Source: Chitinophagaceae bacterium (GTDB taxonomy: Bacteria > Bacteroidota > Bacteroidia > Chitinophagales > Chitinophagaceae). From it: a stretch of DNA of 64,000 bases. The stretch is taken from positions 124,001 through 188,000 of the forward strand of contig JAHBTL010000001.1 of NCBI GenBank assembly GCA_019638615.1, given 5' to 3'. Under the pieces are notes generated by a model, which had not been told where the DNA came from, did not search any database, and saw only the letters and a program-made list of their open reading frames with translations. The stretch's first letter is position 1. The number at the start of each line of letters is the position of its first letter. Both the position numbers and the translations under genes were made by a program. Below, piece by piece: positions 18,716 through 28,230 of this stretch.

Positions 18716-18752
18716 TGCGCAGATTGATGTTGTGTATGGTATAAGTCTCACT

Positions 18753-19790
18753 CTAAAGTGAAGCCCGCAGGGTAAGCCGGAAAGGTACTTTTTGTTTCTC
18801 GGTCGAACCGGAAAGCACCGCACGGGCTGCCATGATCCCCATTTCATGGAAATCGGATGAAATAGTGGTAATGCCCTGGTGCACTACTCTTTTTATGGGC
18901 GTTTCATTATAGGAAATAACCCCTACCCGCTCGCCGATCTGATACGAAGTAGGTAATATTTTTTCGATCAGGGTAACAAGGTCATCTTCGATCATATTGA
19001 TGTATACATCGCCCTCTTCAATGGTTTCATGCTCAAGCCCGCTGATGATTTTATACTGGAATGCATTGTCCTGGCAAAAATGCGTAAAGCCTTTCACTAT
19101 TTCTTTCGGATAGTAACTATGTTCCGGGAATATCAGCTTGATGGTGCGGTACTTCACAAGCCTTTCCAGCGCATCGGTCAGCGCCTGGTAGATATCATTC
19201 TCAAAATCGATATACACGGCGCCGTACTCTCCGGTTACTTTAGGCAACAGCTTATCCATCATCAGCAGCTTGTCTTTGGGAATGGTGTTAATGATTTCAT
19301 GCGCATTTTCTCCTCCTTCAATAAAGTGCGGAATAATAACAAAGTGTGTATAGTGATCTTTATTATTACTCAATATTCTTTTAAAAAGATGAAAGTCGTT
19401 GTTGTAAATATAAAAATCAATACCAGCCTTGTCTCCCAGCTCGCCTACAAAAGCATCATAAATTGTTTTCTTGGGAATACTTAGCTTGTTAAAAAGCAAA
19501 AAAACGTTGAGTGGTCTTCTGAATTCCGTGTTTTCAATAAAATATCCCCTGCGGGGCACGGCATTGATCACGCCAAGCTGCCTGAGGTGCTTGTATCCAC
19601 GCTCTACTGTGTCCCTGGCAATGTCCAGCTCTATGCTTAGCTCATTGATGGAAGGCATGTTATCGCCGGCTTTGATATTTCCTTTTTCAATTTCTTTGAG
19701 TACCGCATTTACAATCTGCAAATACTTGGAAGTGCTGGAGTAAGGATCAACCGAAATAAGATCAATCAGTTTTTGCTTTTTCATTGGCAA
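18753..19790 (-). CDS. GntR-type regulator with sugar-binding-protein-like domain
   Basis: This 345-residue transcription factor has an N-terminal GntR winged helix (about 14-85: KYLQIVNAVLKEIEKGNI, then PSINELSIELDIARDTVERGY, ending in RRGYFIE). A LacI/periplasmic-binding-like effector domain follows (from about 95, NVFLLFNKLS, to VGVISYNETPIKRVVHQGITTISSD). Regulators of this architecture control sugar catabolism, with a sugar or sugar phosphate as effector. It is divergent from the rhamnose-type operon, with 171 bases between the starts, and is its most likely regulator. MPMKK and an inner start at 19784 are equally possible. The effector is unproven. Confidence 0.88.
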   Translation of the reverse strand: MPMKKQKLIDLISVDPYSSTSKYLQIVNAVLKEIEKGNIKAGDNMPSINELSIELDIARDTVERGYKHLRQLGVINAVPRRGYFIENTEFRRPLNVFLLFNKLSIPKKTIYDAFVGELGDKAGIDFYIYNNDFHLFKRILSNNKDHYTHFVIIPHFIEGGENAHEIINTIPKDKLLMMDKLLPKVTGEYGAVYIDFENDIYQALTDALERLVKYRTIKLIFPEHSYYPKEIVKGFTHFCQDNAFQYKIISGLEHETIEEGDVYINMIEDDLVTLIEKILPTSYQIGERVGVISYNETPIKRVVHQGITTISSDFHEMGIMAARAVLSGSTEKQKVPFRLTLRASL

Positions 19791-19921
19791 TGAAATTTTA
19801 TGGCAGATAATTGAGTGCTTAAATTAGTGTTATTACCTGTATAATGCATACCCCGGCATCTTTTTTTTAAATAATTAATTTATTCAGGTCAAAACAGGAT
19901 AGAAATGCTGGCTCACATTTT

Positions 19922-19929
19922 TAAGTTTG
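19922..19929 (+). promoter_or_regulatory. candidate -7 box of the aldolase operon
   Basis: TAAGTTTG is an exact match to the Bacteroidota -7 consensus TAnnTTTG and lies 33 bases before the ATG at 19962, in the divergent region shared with the GntR-type regulator. No good TTTG-like -33 box was found at the usual distance, so the call is tentative. No clear palindromic operator was identified. Confidence 0.35.
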
Positions 19930-19961
19930 TTGAGTTAGAATTAAAATACCAGTGACGATTT

Positions 19962-21284
19962 ATGGATAGCCTGTTGAATACAATAACGATGCATCCCCGT
20001 GACCAGATTACTTTAGTAATGCAACGAATTTATGAGAGAGTTTTAACAACCACTTCCGGTGGAAATTTATCCATCATTGATGAAAATGGCGATATATGGA
20101 TTACCCCGACAGGAGTAGACAAGGGTTTAATGAAGCCCTCTGATATAGTTTGCGTAAAAAAAGATGGAACTGTTATTGGTAAGCATAGCCCTTCATCTGA
20201 ATATCCTTTTCATTTAGCCATTTATAATGAACGTCCTGATATCAGGGCCATTGTACATGCCCATCCCCCGGGCATGGTGGCTTTCAGTATAGTACGAAGA
20301 ACGCCTGACACACGTGTGCTGCCTCAAACCCATCTCCTTTGCGGTGAAATCGGCTATGCCTCTTATGCGTTGCCCGGAACAACAGCGTTAGGAAGCAGCA
20401 TAGCTTATGAATTTAAGAAAGGCGTATCCGTGGTAATCATGGAAAATCATGGAACTGTTATTGGCGGCCACAATATATCGGATGCTTACCAGAAATTCGA
20501 ATCAATAGAAATAACAGCCCGTTCCATTTTATATGGAAATATGATTGGTAAGCCAGCCTACCTCTCCCCCGATAAAGTGAAAGCATATGCAGATCAAATG
20601 CCTGTTCCTGTTGAGGAGATGGAAGCTGTGAATTATCCTTCTGCAGAAAGAGAAAAAAGATGGGAAATACATAAAATTGTAAAAAGAGCCTGTCAGCAGG
20701 GACTTATGCTGGGTGCTTTTGGTTCCATATCGGCAAGATGGCAAAAAAATGATTTCCTCATCACTCCTGAAAAAATTTCGAAATGGGATCTTACGCCTGA
20801 TGATATGGTACAGGTAAAAGATGGAAAAAGAGAAAAAGGAAAAATGCCCAGCCAGGCAGCGTATCTGCACCAGGCCATTTATGAAAAGCATAAAGAGATC
20901 AATGCCATTATTATTACACAATCGCCTTATCTCACTTCTTTTGCAATAACCGGCACTGAGCTGAATGTGCGAACCATACCAGAAACCTGGATATACCTGC
21001 AGGATGTTCGCATGGTAGAATTCGGGGATCAGTTTTTTGAAAAAAATACAATACCATCTGTTATATCGATAGAAACGCCTGTAGTATTGGTAAAGAATGA
21101 ATGTGTAATTGTAACAGGGAGTAAATTGCTGCAATCTTTCGATTACCTGGAAGTAGCTGAGTTCAGCGCTAAATCGCTGGTATTGTCTACTTCATTAGGC
21201 ACCATGGTACCCATCAGCGACGACCAGGTGGAAGAATTGGGCAAAGTGATGGGGCGCTGGAAAAACTACGAATGGAAAATGTAA
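19962..21284 (+). CDS. tandem two-domain class II aldolase/adducin family protein
   Basis: This cytoplasmic protein of 440 residues has two aldolase-class-II folds in a row. The first (about 10-215) keeps the full active-site set: SGGN (32-35), E80 in PSSEYPFH, H99 and H101 in HAHPP, and H163 in MENHG, the Zn ligands of L-fuculose- and L-rhamnulose-1-phosphate aldolases. The second (about 230-440) aligns in layout but has lost them: TQSP replaces HAHP and VKNECVIV replaces the ENHG region, so it is probably structural or regulatory. It likely splits a 6-deoxyketose 1-phosphate into dihydroxyacetone phosphate and lactaldehyde. It leads an operon with an isomerase, GH78 rhamnosidase and kinase, which favours L-rhamnulose 1-phosphate; L-fuculose 1-phosphate is the alternative. 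Confidence 0.82.
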   Translation: MDSLLNTITMHPRDQITLVMQRIYERVLTTTSGGNLSIIDENGDIWITPTGVDKGLMKPSDIVCVKKDGTVIGKHSPSSEYPFHLAIYNERPDIRAIVHAHPPGMVAFSIVRRTPDTRVLPQTHLLCGEIGYASYALPGTTALGSSIAYEFKKGVSVVIMENHGTVIGGHNISDAYQKFESIEITARSILYGNMIGKPAYLSPDKVKAYADQMPVPVEEMEAVNYPSAEREKRWEIHKIVKRACQQGLMLGAFGSISARWQKNDFLITPEKISKWDLTPDDMVQVKDGKREKGKMPSQAAYLHQAIYEKHKEINAIIITQSPYLTSFAITGTELNVRTIPETWIYLQDVRMVEFGDQFFEKNTIPSVISIETPVVLVKNECVIVTGSKLLQSFDYLEVAEFSAKSLVLSTSLGTMVPISDDQVEELGKVMGRWKNYEWKM

Positions 21285-21323
21285 TAATTGTTTTACCTTC
21301 TTAACAAAACGAAAGACGCTGTC

Positions 21324-22295
21324 ATGGATCATAAATATGCAATTATTCTGGGAAATTTAGGCAATACGCGCGACCGCTTTTGCCAGGGGTACAAAGTAAA
21401 TCCCGGCTCGGAGGAGATGCTTAAGATGGCTTTGGAAAAGATGCCGCATATACAGGGCATTGAACTGGTAGGAACCTGGGATATACGCCCCGACAATGTA
21501 AAAGATATGAAGAAAAGACTGGATGATGCCGGCGTAGCCTGCGCCAGTATCATTCCCGATACTTTTGCCAATCCTGTCTTTGGCAAAGGAAGTATAACCA
21601 GCATTGATGCCAAAGTAAGAAGACAGGCATTGGATTATCTCCGGCAGATGAGCGAGGTAGCATTACAGATGAATTGCGGAATTGTGAATGTATGGCTGGG
21701 GCAGGATGGATATGATTACCTGCTGGCTACAGATTACGATCTGGAACGCAACTGGCTTACGGAAAATACAAGAGCAGTGGCGGCGGAATTTCCCACGCTT
21801 CGTTACGCATTGGAATATAAACCCAAAGAGCCGCGCAATTTCTCTTATCACGCCCGTATGGCCGACACCCTTCTTGCCGCTAAAGAAACGGGGTGCAGCA
21901 ATGTTGGTATTACTATAGATACAGGACATAGTTTTTATTCCGGGGAAAATGTTGCCGAAGCCGTTGTATTGGCCAAAAGAGCCGGGAACCTGTTATACCA
22001 CATGCACTTTAATGACAACCATGGAAGCTGGGATGACGATATGATTGTAAGCAACGTTCATTTTACCTGCTATATAGAGTTGATGTTCTGGCTGAAGAAA
22101 ACGGGTTATAACGGGTGGATCTCAATGGATCAATATCCATACCGGGAAGATGCGGTGGATGCAATAGCTGAAAGCATTTTATGGGTTAAGAAATATGAGC
22201 AGATCGTGGACGCTTATTTCTCCGAGATAGACGGGCTTATCAAAGAAAACGACGCGGTAAAAACATCCAGGTTTTTACGTAAGCTGATAGCATAG
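21324..22295 (+). CDS. TIM-barrel sugar isomerase, L-rhamnose-isomerase-like
   Basis: This cytoplasmic xylose-isomerase-like TIM barrel has 323 residues from the ATG at 21324; an upstream ATG at 21288 lies only four bases after the aldolase stop and is less likely. Candidate metal ligands are E164 (ALEYKP), D199 (ITIDTGH), H228 (YHMHFN) and D269 (SMDQYP). An Asp as last ligand, the D-x-x-H pair D199/H202, the 35-residue E-D spacing and the acidic SWDDD loop match what I recall of Pseudomonas stutzeri L-rhamnose isomerase better than tagatose/psicose 3-epimerases, which end with Glu. Together with the aldolase and kinase it would supply L-rhamnulose. Annotation pipelines may call it only a sugar phosphate isomerase/epimerase. 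Confidence 0.78.
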   Translation: MDHKYAIILGNLGNTRDRFCQGYKVNPGSEEMLKMALEKMPHIQGIELVGTWDIRPDNVKDMKKRLDDAGVACASIIPDTFANPVFGKGSITSIDAKVRRQALDYLRQMSEVALQMNCGIVNVWLGQDGYDYLLATDYDLERNWLTENTRAVAAEFPTLRYALEYKPKEPRNFSYHARMADTLLAAKETGCSNVGITIDTGHSFYSGENVAEAVVLAKRAGNLLYHMHFNDNHGSWDDDMIVSNVHFTCYIELMFWLKKTGYNGWISMDQYPYREDAVDAIAESILWVKKYEQIVDAYFSEIDGLIKENDAVKTSRFLRKLIA

Positions 22296-22331
22296 CAGGT
22301 ACTTATTTCTATACATAAAGACCGTTAAGAA

Positions 22332-25055
22332 ATGAATGATTGCATTTTCAGGCACCGGTTGTATCTTTTTTCGTTTTTGTGCGGATTGCTTTTTATTCAG
22401 CCCGCATTGGCAAAAGAGAAAAAAAACGATCCCCCGGTGTTAGCAGTAACAGCACTTCAATGCGACAATGCAGGCAATCCGCTGGGCATAGACACCCGCC
22501 ATCCGCAATTTAGCTGGCAGATAAAAAGTACAGCGCGTAACGTACACCAGGCTGCCTACCAGGTGCTGGTAGCAGATGCAACAGAAAAGCTGGACAAAGC
22601 CGATGGCAATATCTGGAACAGCGGCAAAATTGCCTCCCCGCAATCCGCAGGAATTGTATATAAAGGCAAAACATTAGACAGCAGGAAAAAATATTACTGG
22701 AAGGTTTTGGTATGGAGCAGTGAGAATTCCACTCCCGTCACCAGTGAAACGGCAAGCTTTGAGATGGGGTTATTGCATCAGCAGGACTGGGTTGGCGACT
22801 GGGTGGGATTTCCATCGGGATGGATCGGGAAAGTGCTTTATTTCCGGCGTGTATTTTCTTTTCAAAAAGAAATTGCAAGGGCGAGAGCCTATGTTGCAGG
22901 GATCGGGTACAATGAAATGGAGATAAATGGAAGGAAGGTGGGAAGCCAGGTATTGGATCCGGCTACCAGCGACTATAGCAAAACAGTTTACTATACTGCC
23001 TACGATATAAAAGACTTCCTGCAAAAAGACAATGTGATGGTAGTAGCTGTAGCGCCCGGCTGGTATGGCATGCCCAAGCTTCGTATGCAGATGGAGTTCT
23101 ATTTTACAGATGGCACAATGGAAGTGATTCATTCCGGTACTATCAGGAATGTAACATTAGGACCGGTAGTATCGGCAGGTATACTGGATGGTGAAGTATA
23201 CGACGCCAGGCTGGAAAAACCGGAATGGAACCTGCCATCCGATACCATCATCAAAGGTTTGCCCAATCAAACATGGGGTTATGCGCCTGTGGTGGAAGCG
23301 CCCGGAGGTACAATGAAAGCGCAGCCATTAGAACCCATACGGGTTGTGGATGCTTTCTCTCCACTGTCTGTGAAGGAAGTTCAACCCGGCATATATGTAA
23401 TGGATGCCGGCCAAAATATGGCAGGCTGGGTAGCATTGAAAGTAAAAGGCGACAGAGGTACAAAAATTACATTGCGTTTTGCAGAAACATTGTATGAGAA
23501 CGGTACTGTAAACCAGGAGAACCTGCGTACTGCCGCAGCTACCGATGTATATATCCTTAAAGGAGCAGGAGAAGAAACATGGGAGCCGCGGTTTACTTAT
23601 CACGGATTTCGTTATATGCAGATAGAAGGATGGCCCGGCAAACCTTCCGTTGATAATTTCGTTGTTAAAAAAGTACGCTCCAATGTTGAAGTTGCCGGCA
23701 GATTCAGTTGCAGCAATGATCTATTGAACCGTATCAATCAAATGGTGCAGCGTACTGAAGCCAGTAACCTGCACAGCATACCTACTGATTGTCCGCAGCG
23801 TGATGAAAGAATGGGTTGGCTGAATGACCTGACTGTCCGTATAGAACAGGCTGTATACAACTTTACGCTTCACAGGTTCTATGCCAAATATATCCGGGAT
23901 GTGTGCGACACCCAAAATGAAAATGGAGAAATAACGGATACAGCGCCTTATAAAGTTGGTGGTAAGCCGGCCGACCCGGTATCCGTAAGCTTCCTGCTAC
24001 TGGCATTAAAGAGTTATGAATACTATGGCAATGCGGAAATAATCAGGCAGCATTACCCGCAAATGAAAGCATGGGTGGATTATTTAACTACCCGTACTAA
24101 AGACGGTATAGTTGAATACAGCTACTATGGCGACTGGGCGCCGCCAGCGGCTTTTGGAGCACAGGGGCATGGCTATGGTGCGATTTCTGTTAATACCCCC
24201 GGCGACTTAATTTCCACGGGTTACCTGTACTACAGCGCAAAAATTCTTGCCCGCATGTGCGGGGTAACAGGCAATGCAGATGACATGCACCGCTATGAAC
24301 AACTGGCACAGCGTACAATAAAAGCGTTTAACAGCAAATTCTGGGATGAATCAAAAGGGGGTTATGGAAGCAACAACCAGGCCTGCAATTCGTTCGCCCT
24401 GTTTATCGGGGCGCCCACACAACAGCAACTGCCCCGTGTAATGGCCAACCTGGTAAAAGATGTAAAAGAAAGAGGTTATCATCTTACTACCGGGAATCTT
24501 TGCACAAAATATTTGCTGGAAACATTAACCGACAATGGAGAAGTTGAAACCGCTTACAAAATCGCCGCCCAAACAACTTACCCCGGTTGGGGCTATATGC
24601 TCGAAAAAGGAGCGACTACTTTATGGGAGCGGTGGGAATATGAAACCGGTGGTTCCATGAACTCGCACAATCATCCTATGATGGGCTCCGTTGGTTCATG
24701 GTTGTACAAATATGTGGCAGGTATTATACCCGATATTGAAAATCCGGGTTTCGAAAAATTTATACTGCGTCCATATATCATAAACGATCTTACACACGCG
24801 GAAGCAACGTATGAATCCGTAAAAGGAACCATCCGGTCTGCCTGGAAAAAAACAAAAGGTTCACTGGAATATACCGTAACCATACCGGCGAATACAACAG
24901 CTACTGTATACATCCCCGCCAAGACAATTCAATCCATAACAGAAAGCGGCAGGAATATAAGCCATATAAAAGAATGCAGGTTTTTACGGTCGGAAGGACA
25001 GTGGGCCGTATATGAAGCAGGCTCAGGCAACTACGTGTTTAAATCAAAATGGTAA
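22332..25055 (+). CDS. GH78 alpha-L-rhamnosidase
   Basis: This exported enzyme of 907 residues removes terminal alpha-L-rhamnose. The signal peptide ends near QPALA (about residue 27). Domain order fits GH78: N-terminal beta-sandwich (PVLAVTALQCDN, RHPQFSWQI), an inserted carbohydrate-binding-like domain with YFRRVFSF and Y(V)AGIGYNEMEING, then the (alpha/alpha)6 catalytic barrel, then a C-terminal sandwich (TIPANTTATVYIPA). The general-acid motif DCPQRDERMGW has D486, R490, D491 and E492. The general base is expected in TTLWERWE (E766 or E769). HNHPMMGSVGSW is also typical. The gene overlaps the next one by 7 bases, and with the aldolase, isomerase and kinase makes a coherent L-rhamnose release and degradation unit. 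Confidence 0.95.
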   Translation: MNDCIFRHRLYLFSFLCGLLFIQPALAKEKKNDPPVLAVTALQCDNAGNPLGIDTRHPQFSWQIKSTARNVHQAAYQVLVADATEKLDKADGNIWNSGKIASPQSAGIVYKGKTLDSRKKYYWKVLVWSSENSTPVTSETASFEMGLLHQQDWVGDWVGFPSGWIGKVLYFRRVFSFQKEIARARAYVAGIGYNEMEINGRKVGSQVLDPATSDYSKTVYYTAYDIKDFLQKDNVMVVAVAPGWYGMPKLRMQMEFYFTDGTMEVIHSGTIRNVTLGPVVSAGILDGEVYDARLEKPEWNLPSDTIIKGLPNQTWGYAPVVEAPGGTMKAQPLEPIRVVDAFSPLSVKEVQPGIYVMDAGQNMAGWVALKVKGDRGTKITLRFAETLYENGTVNQENLRTAAATDVYILKGAGEETWEPRFTYHGFRYMQIEGWPGKPSVDNFVVKKVRSNVEVAGRFSCSNDLLNRINQMVQRTEASNLHSIPTDCPQRDERMGWLNDLTVRIEQAVYNFTLHRFYAKYIRDVCDTQNENGEITDTAPYKVGGKPADPVSVSFLLLALKSYEYYGNAEIIRQHYPQMKAWVDYLTTRTKDGIVEYSYYGDWAPPAAFGAQGHGYGAISVNTPGDLISTGYLYYSAKILARMCGVTGNADDMHRYEQLAQRTIKAFNSKFWDESKGGYGSNNQACNSFALFIGAPTQQQLPRVMANLVKDVKERGYHLTTGNLCTKYLLETLTDNGEVETAYKIAAQTTYPGWGYMLEKGATTLWERWEYETGGSMNSHNHPMMGSVGSWLYKYVAGIIPDIENPGFEKFILRPYIINDLTHAEATYESVKGTIRSAWKKTKGSLEYTVTIPANTTATVYIPAKTIQSITESGRNISHIKECRFLRSEGQWAVYEAGSGNYVFKSKW

Positions 25056-26836
25056 AGACTATGAGGTATATATGTATCGCATGGGTGGTATGTCCCGCAT
25101 TGCTGCTCGGTCAACAAAATACGAGCATCCGGCCGAACCATACATTGAACCAGTTGGTTGGAATAGATAAGTTTGGCAGGAGCTTTACAACGATAAGCGG
25201 TTTTAAGCCGAAGAAACAGGTAGGGATCTTTTATTGGCCGTGGATCGGGCAACCTTACGCGAGTGGCGTATATGATGCAACGATTATCGGCGCTATGCCC
25301 GATGGTTTAAAATTATTGTACGATTTTAAATCCCTCAATGATTCCATCAGCCCAACAGGGCAGGCACATTTTTGGGGAGAGCCCTTGTGGGGATATTATA
25401 ATTCTGAAGATGAATGGGTGATCCGTAAGCAAATGAAGATGCTCACGATGGCGGGCATCGATTTTATCGCATTTGATCTTACCAACCGGGTGACATATAA
25501 AACGGTATACGAAAAAGTATTTCACGTTATTGAAGAGCTTATTGAGGAAGGCTGGTCGCCACCCGGGGCAGTATTTTACACGCATTCCAGGTCATTCGAA
25601 ACAACCTGGCAGTTGTACAACGAACTCTATAAACCCAACCTGTATCCCGGGGCCTGGTACAGGGTAAACGGCAAACCGATGATCATCGCTTATACAAAGG
25701 AAGCAGACGATATAGCGGAAGCTGTTTCAAGAAAAGACAGCGCCTATCGTCCTGTTCCTTATTCGCAGGAGCTAAAAGACTTTTTTTATTTTAAAAAACC
25801 GCAATGGCCTTTTGATCCGGTATATGAAGACGGCCTCCCCTGGGTGGAATGGAGTTTTCCCCAGCCATTGCATGGGGGCATTATGAGCGTATCTGTAGCC
25901 AGTCATCCTAAGGTGCCGATGTCCAGGTCTCTTACTTCAGGTTGGGTAAACTGGGGACGGGGCTGGGATCCGGAATCTGAACAAAATAAAAAAGAAGAGG
26001 TTGATAAAGGCGGCTTTTTCCAGAAACAATGGGATCATGCCTTGCAGGTAAACCCCGACACGCTTTTTATCGGGGGATGGAATGAATGGATCGCCTATAA
26101 ACAACCCTGGGGAGACGAATATATGCTTTGCGATGCCGCTGACAAAGAATATTCACGTGATATTGAACCCATGCGGGGCGGCTACGAAGACGCTTTTTAC
26201 ATCCAACTGATCAAAAATATAAGGCAGTACAAAGGCTTACCTGATAACGGCAATGGATACCCTGCAAAAAGCATTGATATTTCGAAAAGCACAAACCAGT
26301 GGGCAGACGTTCGCGCTGTGTACAGGAATACAGATGGCAAAGTTGTCGCAAGAAACAGCTATGGCGTTTCGCAAAAGGTTTTTTATACTTTGCCGGCCCC
26401 TGTCAATAACTTAAAGGAAGTAAGAGTAGCGCACGACGCTGCATATTTTTATTTTTTAATACAGGCAGACAAGCCCTTCGTGCACTCCGGGGTTGCCGGC
26501 GGGCTGCAGCTTTTGATAGGCACAAACGAACCGGCTTCAGGAGGATGGAACGGATATGAATATATAGTGGAGCTGAATGGCGGGAAAAGCGCAGTGCTGA
26601 GCAGGCTGGATAAGCAATGCAAAAAAGCCCCAATAGCAAATATTGCTTTTACCATAAAAAATGATCTGGTCCAGCTTCGGGTGCCCCGCCGGCAGGCAGG
26701 AGGAAAGGAGGTAAAACAAATCTATTTCAAAGTAGCGGATGGGGTTGCGAGGCCGGAAGACATCATGGAATATTATATAAGTGGCAGTGTGATGCCGATG
26801 GGCAGGCTGAGCTATTTGTATCGTATTCAGAACTAA
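25049..26836 (+). CDS. GH71/99-like exported glycoside hydrolase family protein
   Basis: This secreted protein of up to 595 residues resembles the GH71/GH99-like hydrolases of Bacteroidota. Translation may begin at 25049, overlapping the GH78 stop, or at 25061 (MRYICIAW), which gives a tidier signal peptide ending near LLLGQQ. The catalytic part starts with KKQVGIFYWPWIGQ, includes IRKQMKMLTMAGIDFIAFD, and has the motif GGWNEW (W344-N345-E346-W347), where family acids are expected. Residues from about 410 onward form a beta-rich, CBM9-like module (AYFYFLIQADKP, LQLLIGTNEP). Embedded in a rhamnose operon, it may cut the chain that carries rhamnose, but the bond is not known. Confidence 0.8.
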   Translation: MVKTMRYICIAWVVCPALLLGQQNTSIRPNHTLNQLVGIDKFGRSFTTISGFKPKKQVGIFYWPWIGQPYASGVYDATIIGAMPDGLKLLYDFKSLNDSISPTGQAHFWGEPLWGYYNSEDEWVIRKQMKMLTMAGIDFIAFDLTNRVTYKTVYEKVFHVIEELIEEGWSPPGAVFYTHSRSFETTWQLYNELYKPNLYPGAWYRVNGKPMIIAYTKEADDIAEAVSRKDSAYRPVPYSQELKDFFYFKKPQWPFDPVYEDGLPWVEWSFPQPLHGGIMSVSVASHPKVPMSRSLTSGWVNWGRGWDPESEQNKKEEVDKGGFFQKQWDHALQVNPDTLFIGGWNEWIAYKQPWGDEYMLCDAADKEYSRDIEPMRGGYEDAFYIQLIKNIRQYKGLPDNGNGYPAKSIDISKSTNQWADVRAVYRNTDGKVVARNSYGVSQKVFYTLPAPVNNLKEVRVAHDAAYFYFLIQADKPFVHSGVAGGLQLLIGTNEPASGGWNGYEYIVELNGGKSAVLSRLDKQCKKAPIANIAFTIKNDLVQLRVPRRQAGGKEVKQIYFKVADGVARPEDIMEYYISGSVMPMGRLSYLYRIQN

Positions 26837-26850
26837 CTTCGGAAAAGCGT

Positions 26851-28230
26851 ATGAAAGCAGGAATACCCGTTGTGGCAGTTTTTGATATAGGCAAAACCAA
26901 TAAAAAGCTATTGGTATTTGATGAGCGCTATAAAGTGGTTAAAGAAGAGGTGACCGGCTTTGATGAAATTGCCGATGATGATGGATTTCCTTCGGAAAAC
27001 CTGGATGCGCTTACTTCCTGGATGCTCCGGCAATACCGGCAGTTAAAAGAGTCGGCCGACTTTCAGCTAAAGGCAGTCAATTTTTCAACTTATGGCGCCT
27101 CTATGGTACATACAGATGCTGCCGGCGAACGGGTAGGCTATTTGTACAATTACCTGAAGCCATACCCCGGGCCCCTGATGAAAGAATTTTTAGAGCGTCG
27201 TAGCGGAGCAGATGCTTTTGCTGAAAGTACAAGCTCGCCAGTAATGGGGCATCTGAATGCCGGTATGCAATTATACTGGCTGAAAAAATACAAGCCCACT
27301 TTGTTTGGCCGCATTGTTCGCTCGCTTCACTTCCCGCAGTATCTGAGCTTTTTGATTGCAGGACATTCGTTTGCCGAAATGACGAGTCTTGGTTGTCATT
27401 CAGCCATGTGGGATTTTGCAAACAGCGATTATCACCCCTGGGTAAAAGAAGAAGGGATAAGGGAAAAGCTGGCAAAAGTGATACAAGGCGACGCGATAGC
27501 GGGAATGGATAAAAACGGCGATGAACACATTGTTATCGGGGTAGGCCTGCACGATAGTTCCGCCGCAACCATTCCTTACCTGAATTATTTTAAAGATCCA
27601 TTTATTATAGTATCAACCGGCACCTGGATCATCGGACTCAATCCTTTTAATACAACATTGCCCACGGCAGGTGAGCTCAGCAAAGGATGTCTCAGTTATT
27701 TAACCTGCCAGGGGAGCCCGGTTAAAACGTCTATGCTTTTCGCCGGTCATGATCACGACCAACAGGTACAGCGGATAGCCGCCTGTTTTAACGTGTCGCC
27801 CGATTTTTATAAAGCAGTGTCGCCTGATCATGAAATGCTGCAACGACTTTCCCTTGCTGAAAACACTATAGCACAAAGTTCAGCCACAGTGGAAAAAGCG
27901 ACTACGCCCTGTATATTTCATCAACGCGACCTGGGCAGGCTTCATTCAGCTTCCGAAGCCTATCATCAACTCATAGCCGATATGGTACAGCAGCAAAAAA
28001 GAGCGTTGCAAATGATACTGGGTAACAGTGATACAAAAAACATATATGTAGACGGCGGCTTTTGCAGGAACGGGCTGTTCATGCAATTGCTGGCAAACGC
28101 ATTTCCCGGGAAAAAGGTCTTCAGCGCAACCATGATCCAGGGTACAGCATTGGGCGCGGCACTTGCCATTCACAAACACTGGAACAATCAGGACGTACCC
28201 GTTGATTTAATAGAACTGAAGCGATGGTAG
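26851..28230 (+). CDS. FGGY-family sugar kinase (probable L-rhamnulokinase/L-fuculokinase)
   Basis: This cytoplasmic ATP-dependent sugar kinase has 459 residues and both actin-like FGGY halves. VFDIGKTNKKL (D12, G14, K15, T16, N17) is the N-terminal phosphate loop. HDSSAATIP and VSTGTWIIGLNPF form the central ATP region, and YVDGGFCRNGLFMQLLANAF with IQGTALGAALA the C-terminal adenosine part. It begins 14 bases after the GH71/99-like gene and closes the operon. In context it should phosphorylate the ketose made by the isomerase, giving L-rhamnulose 1-phosphate for the two-domain aldolase. L-fuculose is an alternative substrate. No terminator hairpin is obvious after the stop; repeat DNA follows. 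Confidence 0.88.
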   Translation: MKAGIPVVAVFDIGKTNKKLLVFDERYKVVKEEVTGFDEIADDDGFPSENLDALTSWMLRQYRQLKESADFQLKAVNFSTYGASMVHTDAAGERVGYLYNYLKPYPGPLMKEFLERRSGADAFAESTSSPVMGHLNAGMQLYWLKKYKPTLFGRIVRSLHFPQYLSFLIAGHSFAEMTSLGCHSAMWDFANSDYHPWVKEEGIREKLAKVIQGDAIAGMDKNGDEHIVIGVGLHDSSAATIPYLNYFKDPFIIVSTGTWIIGLNPFNTTLPTAGELSKGCLSYLTCQGSPVKTSMLFAGHDHDQQVQRIAACFNVSPDFYKAVSPDHEMLQRLSLAENTIAQSSATVEKATTPCIFHQRDLGRLHSASEAYHQLIADMVQQQKRALQMILGNSDTKNIYVDGGFCRNGLFMQLLANAFPGKKVFSATMIQGTALGAALAIHKHWNNQDVPVDLIELKRW

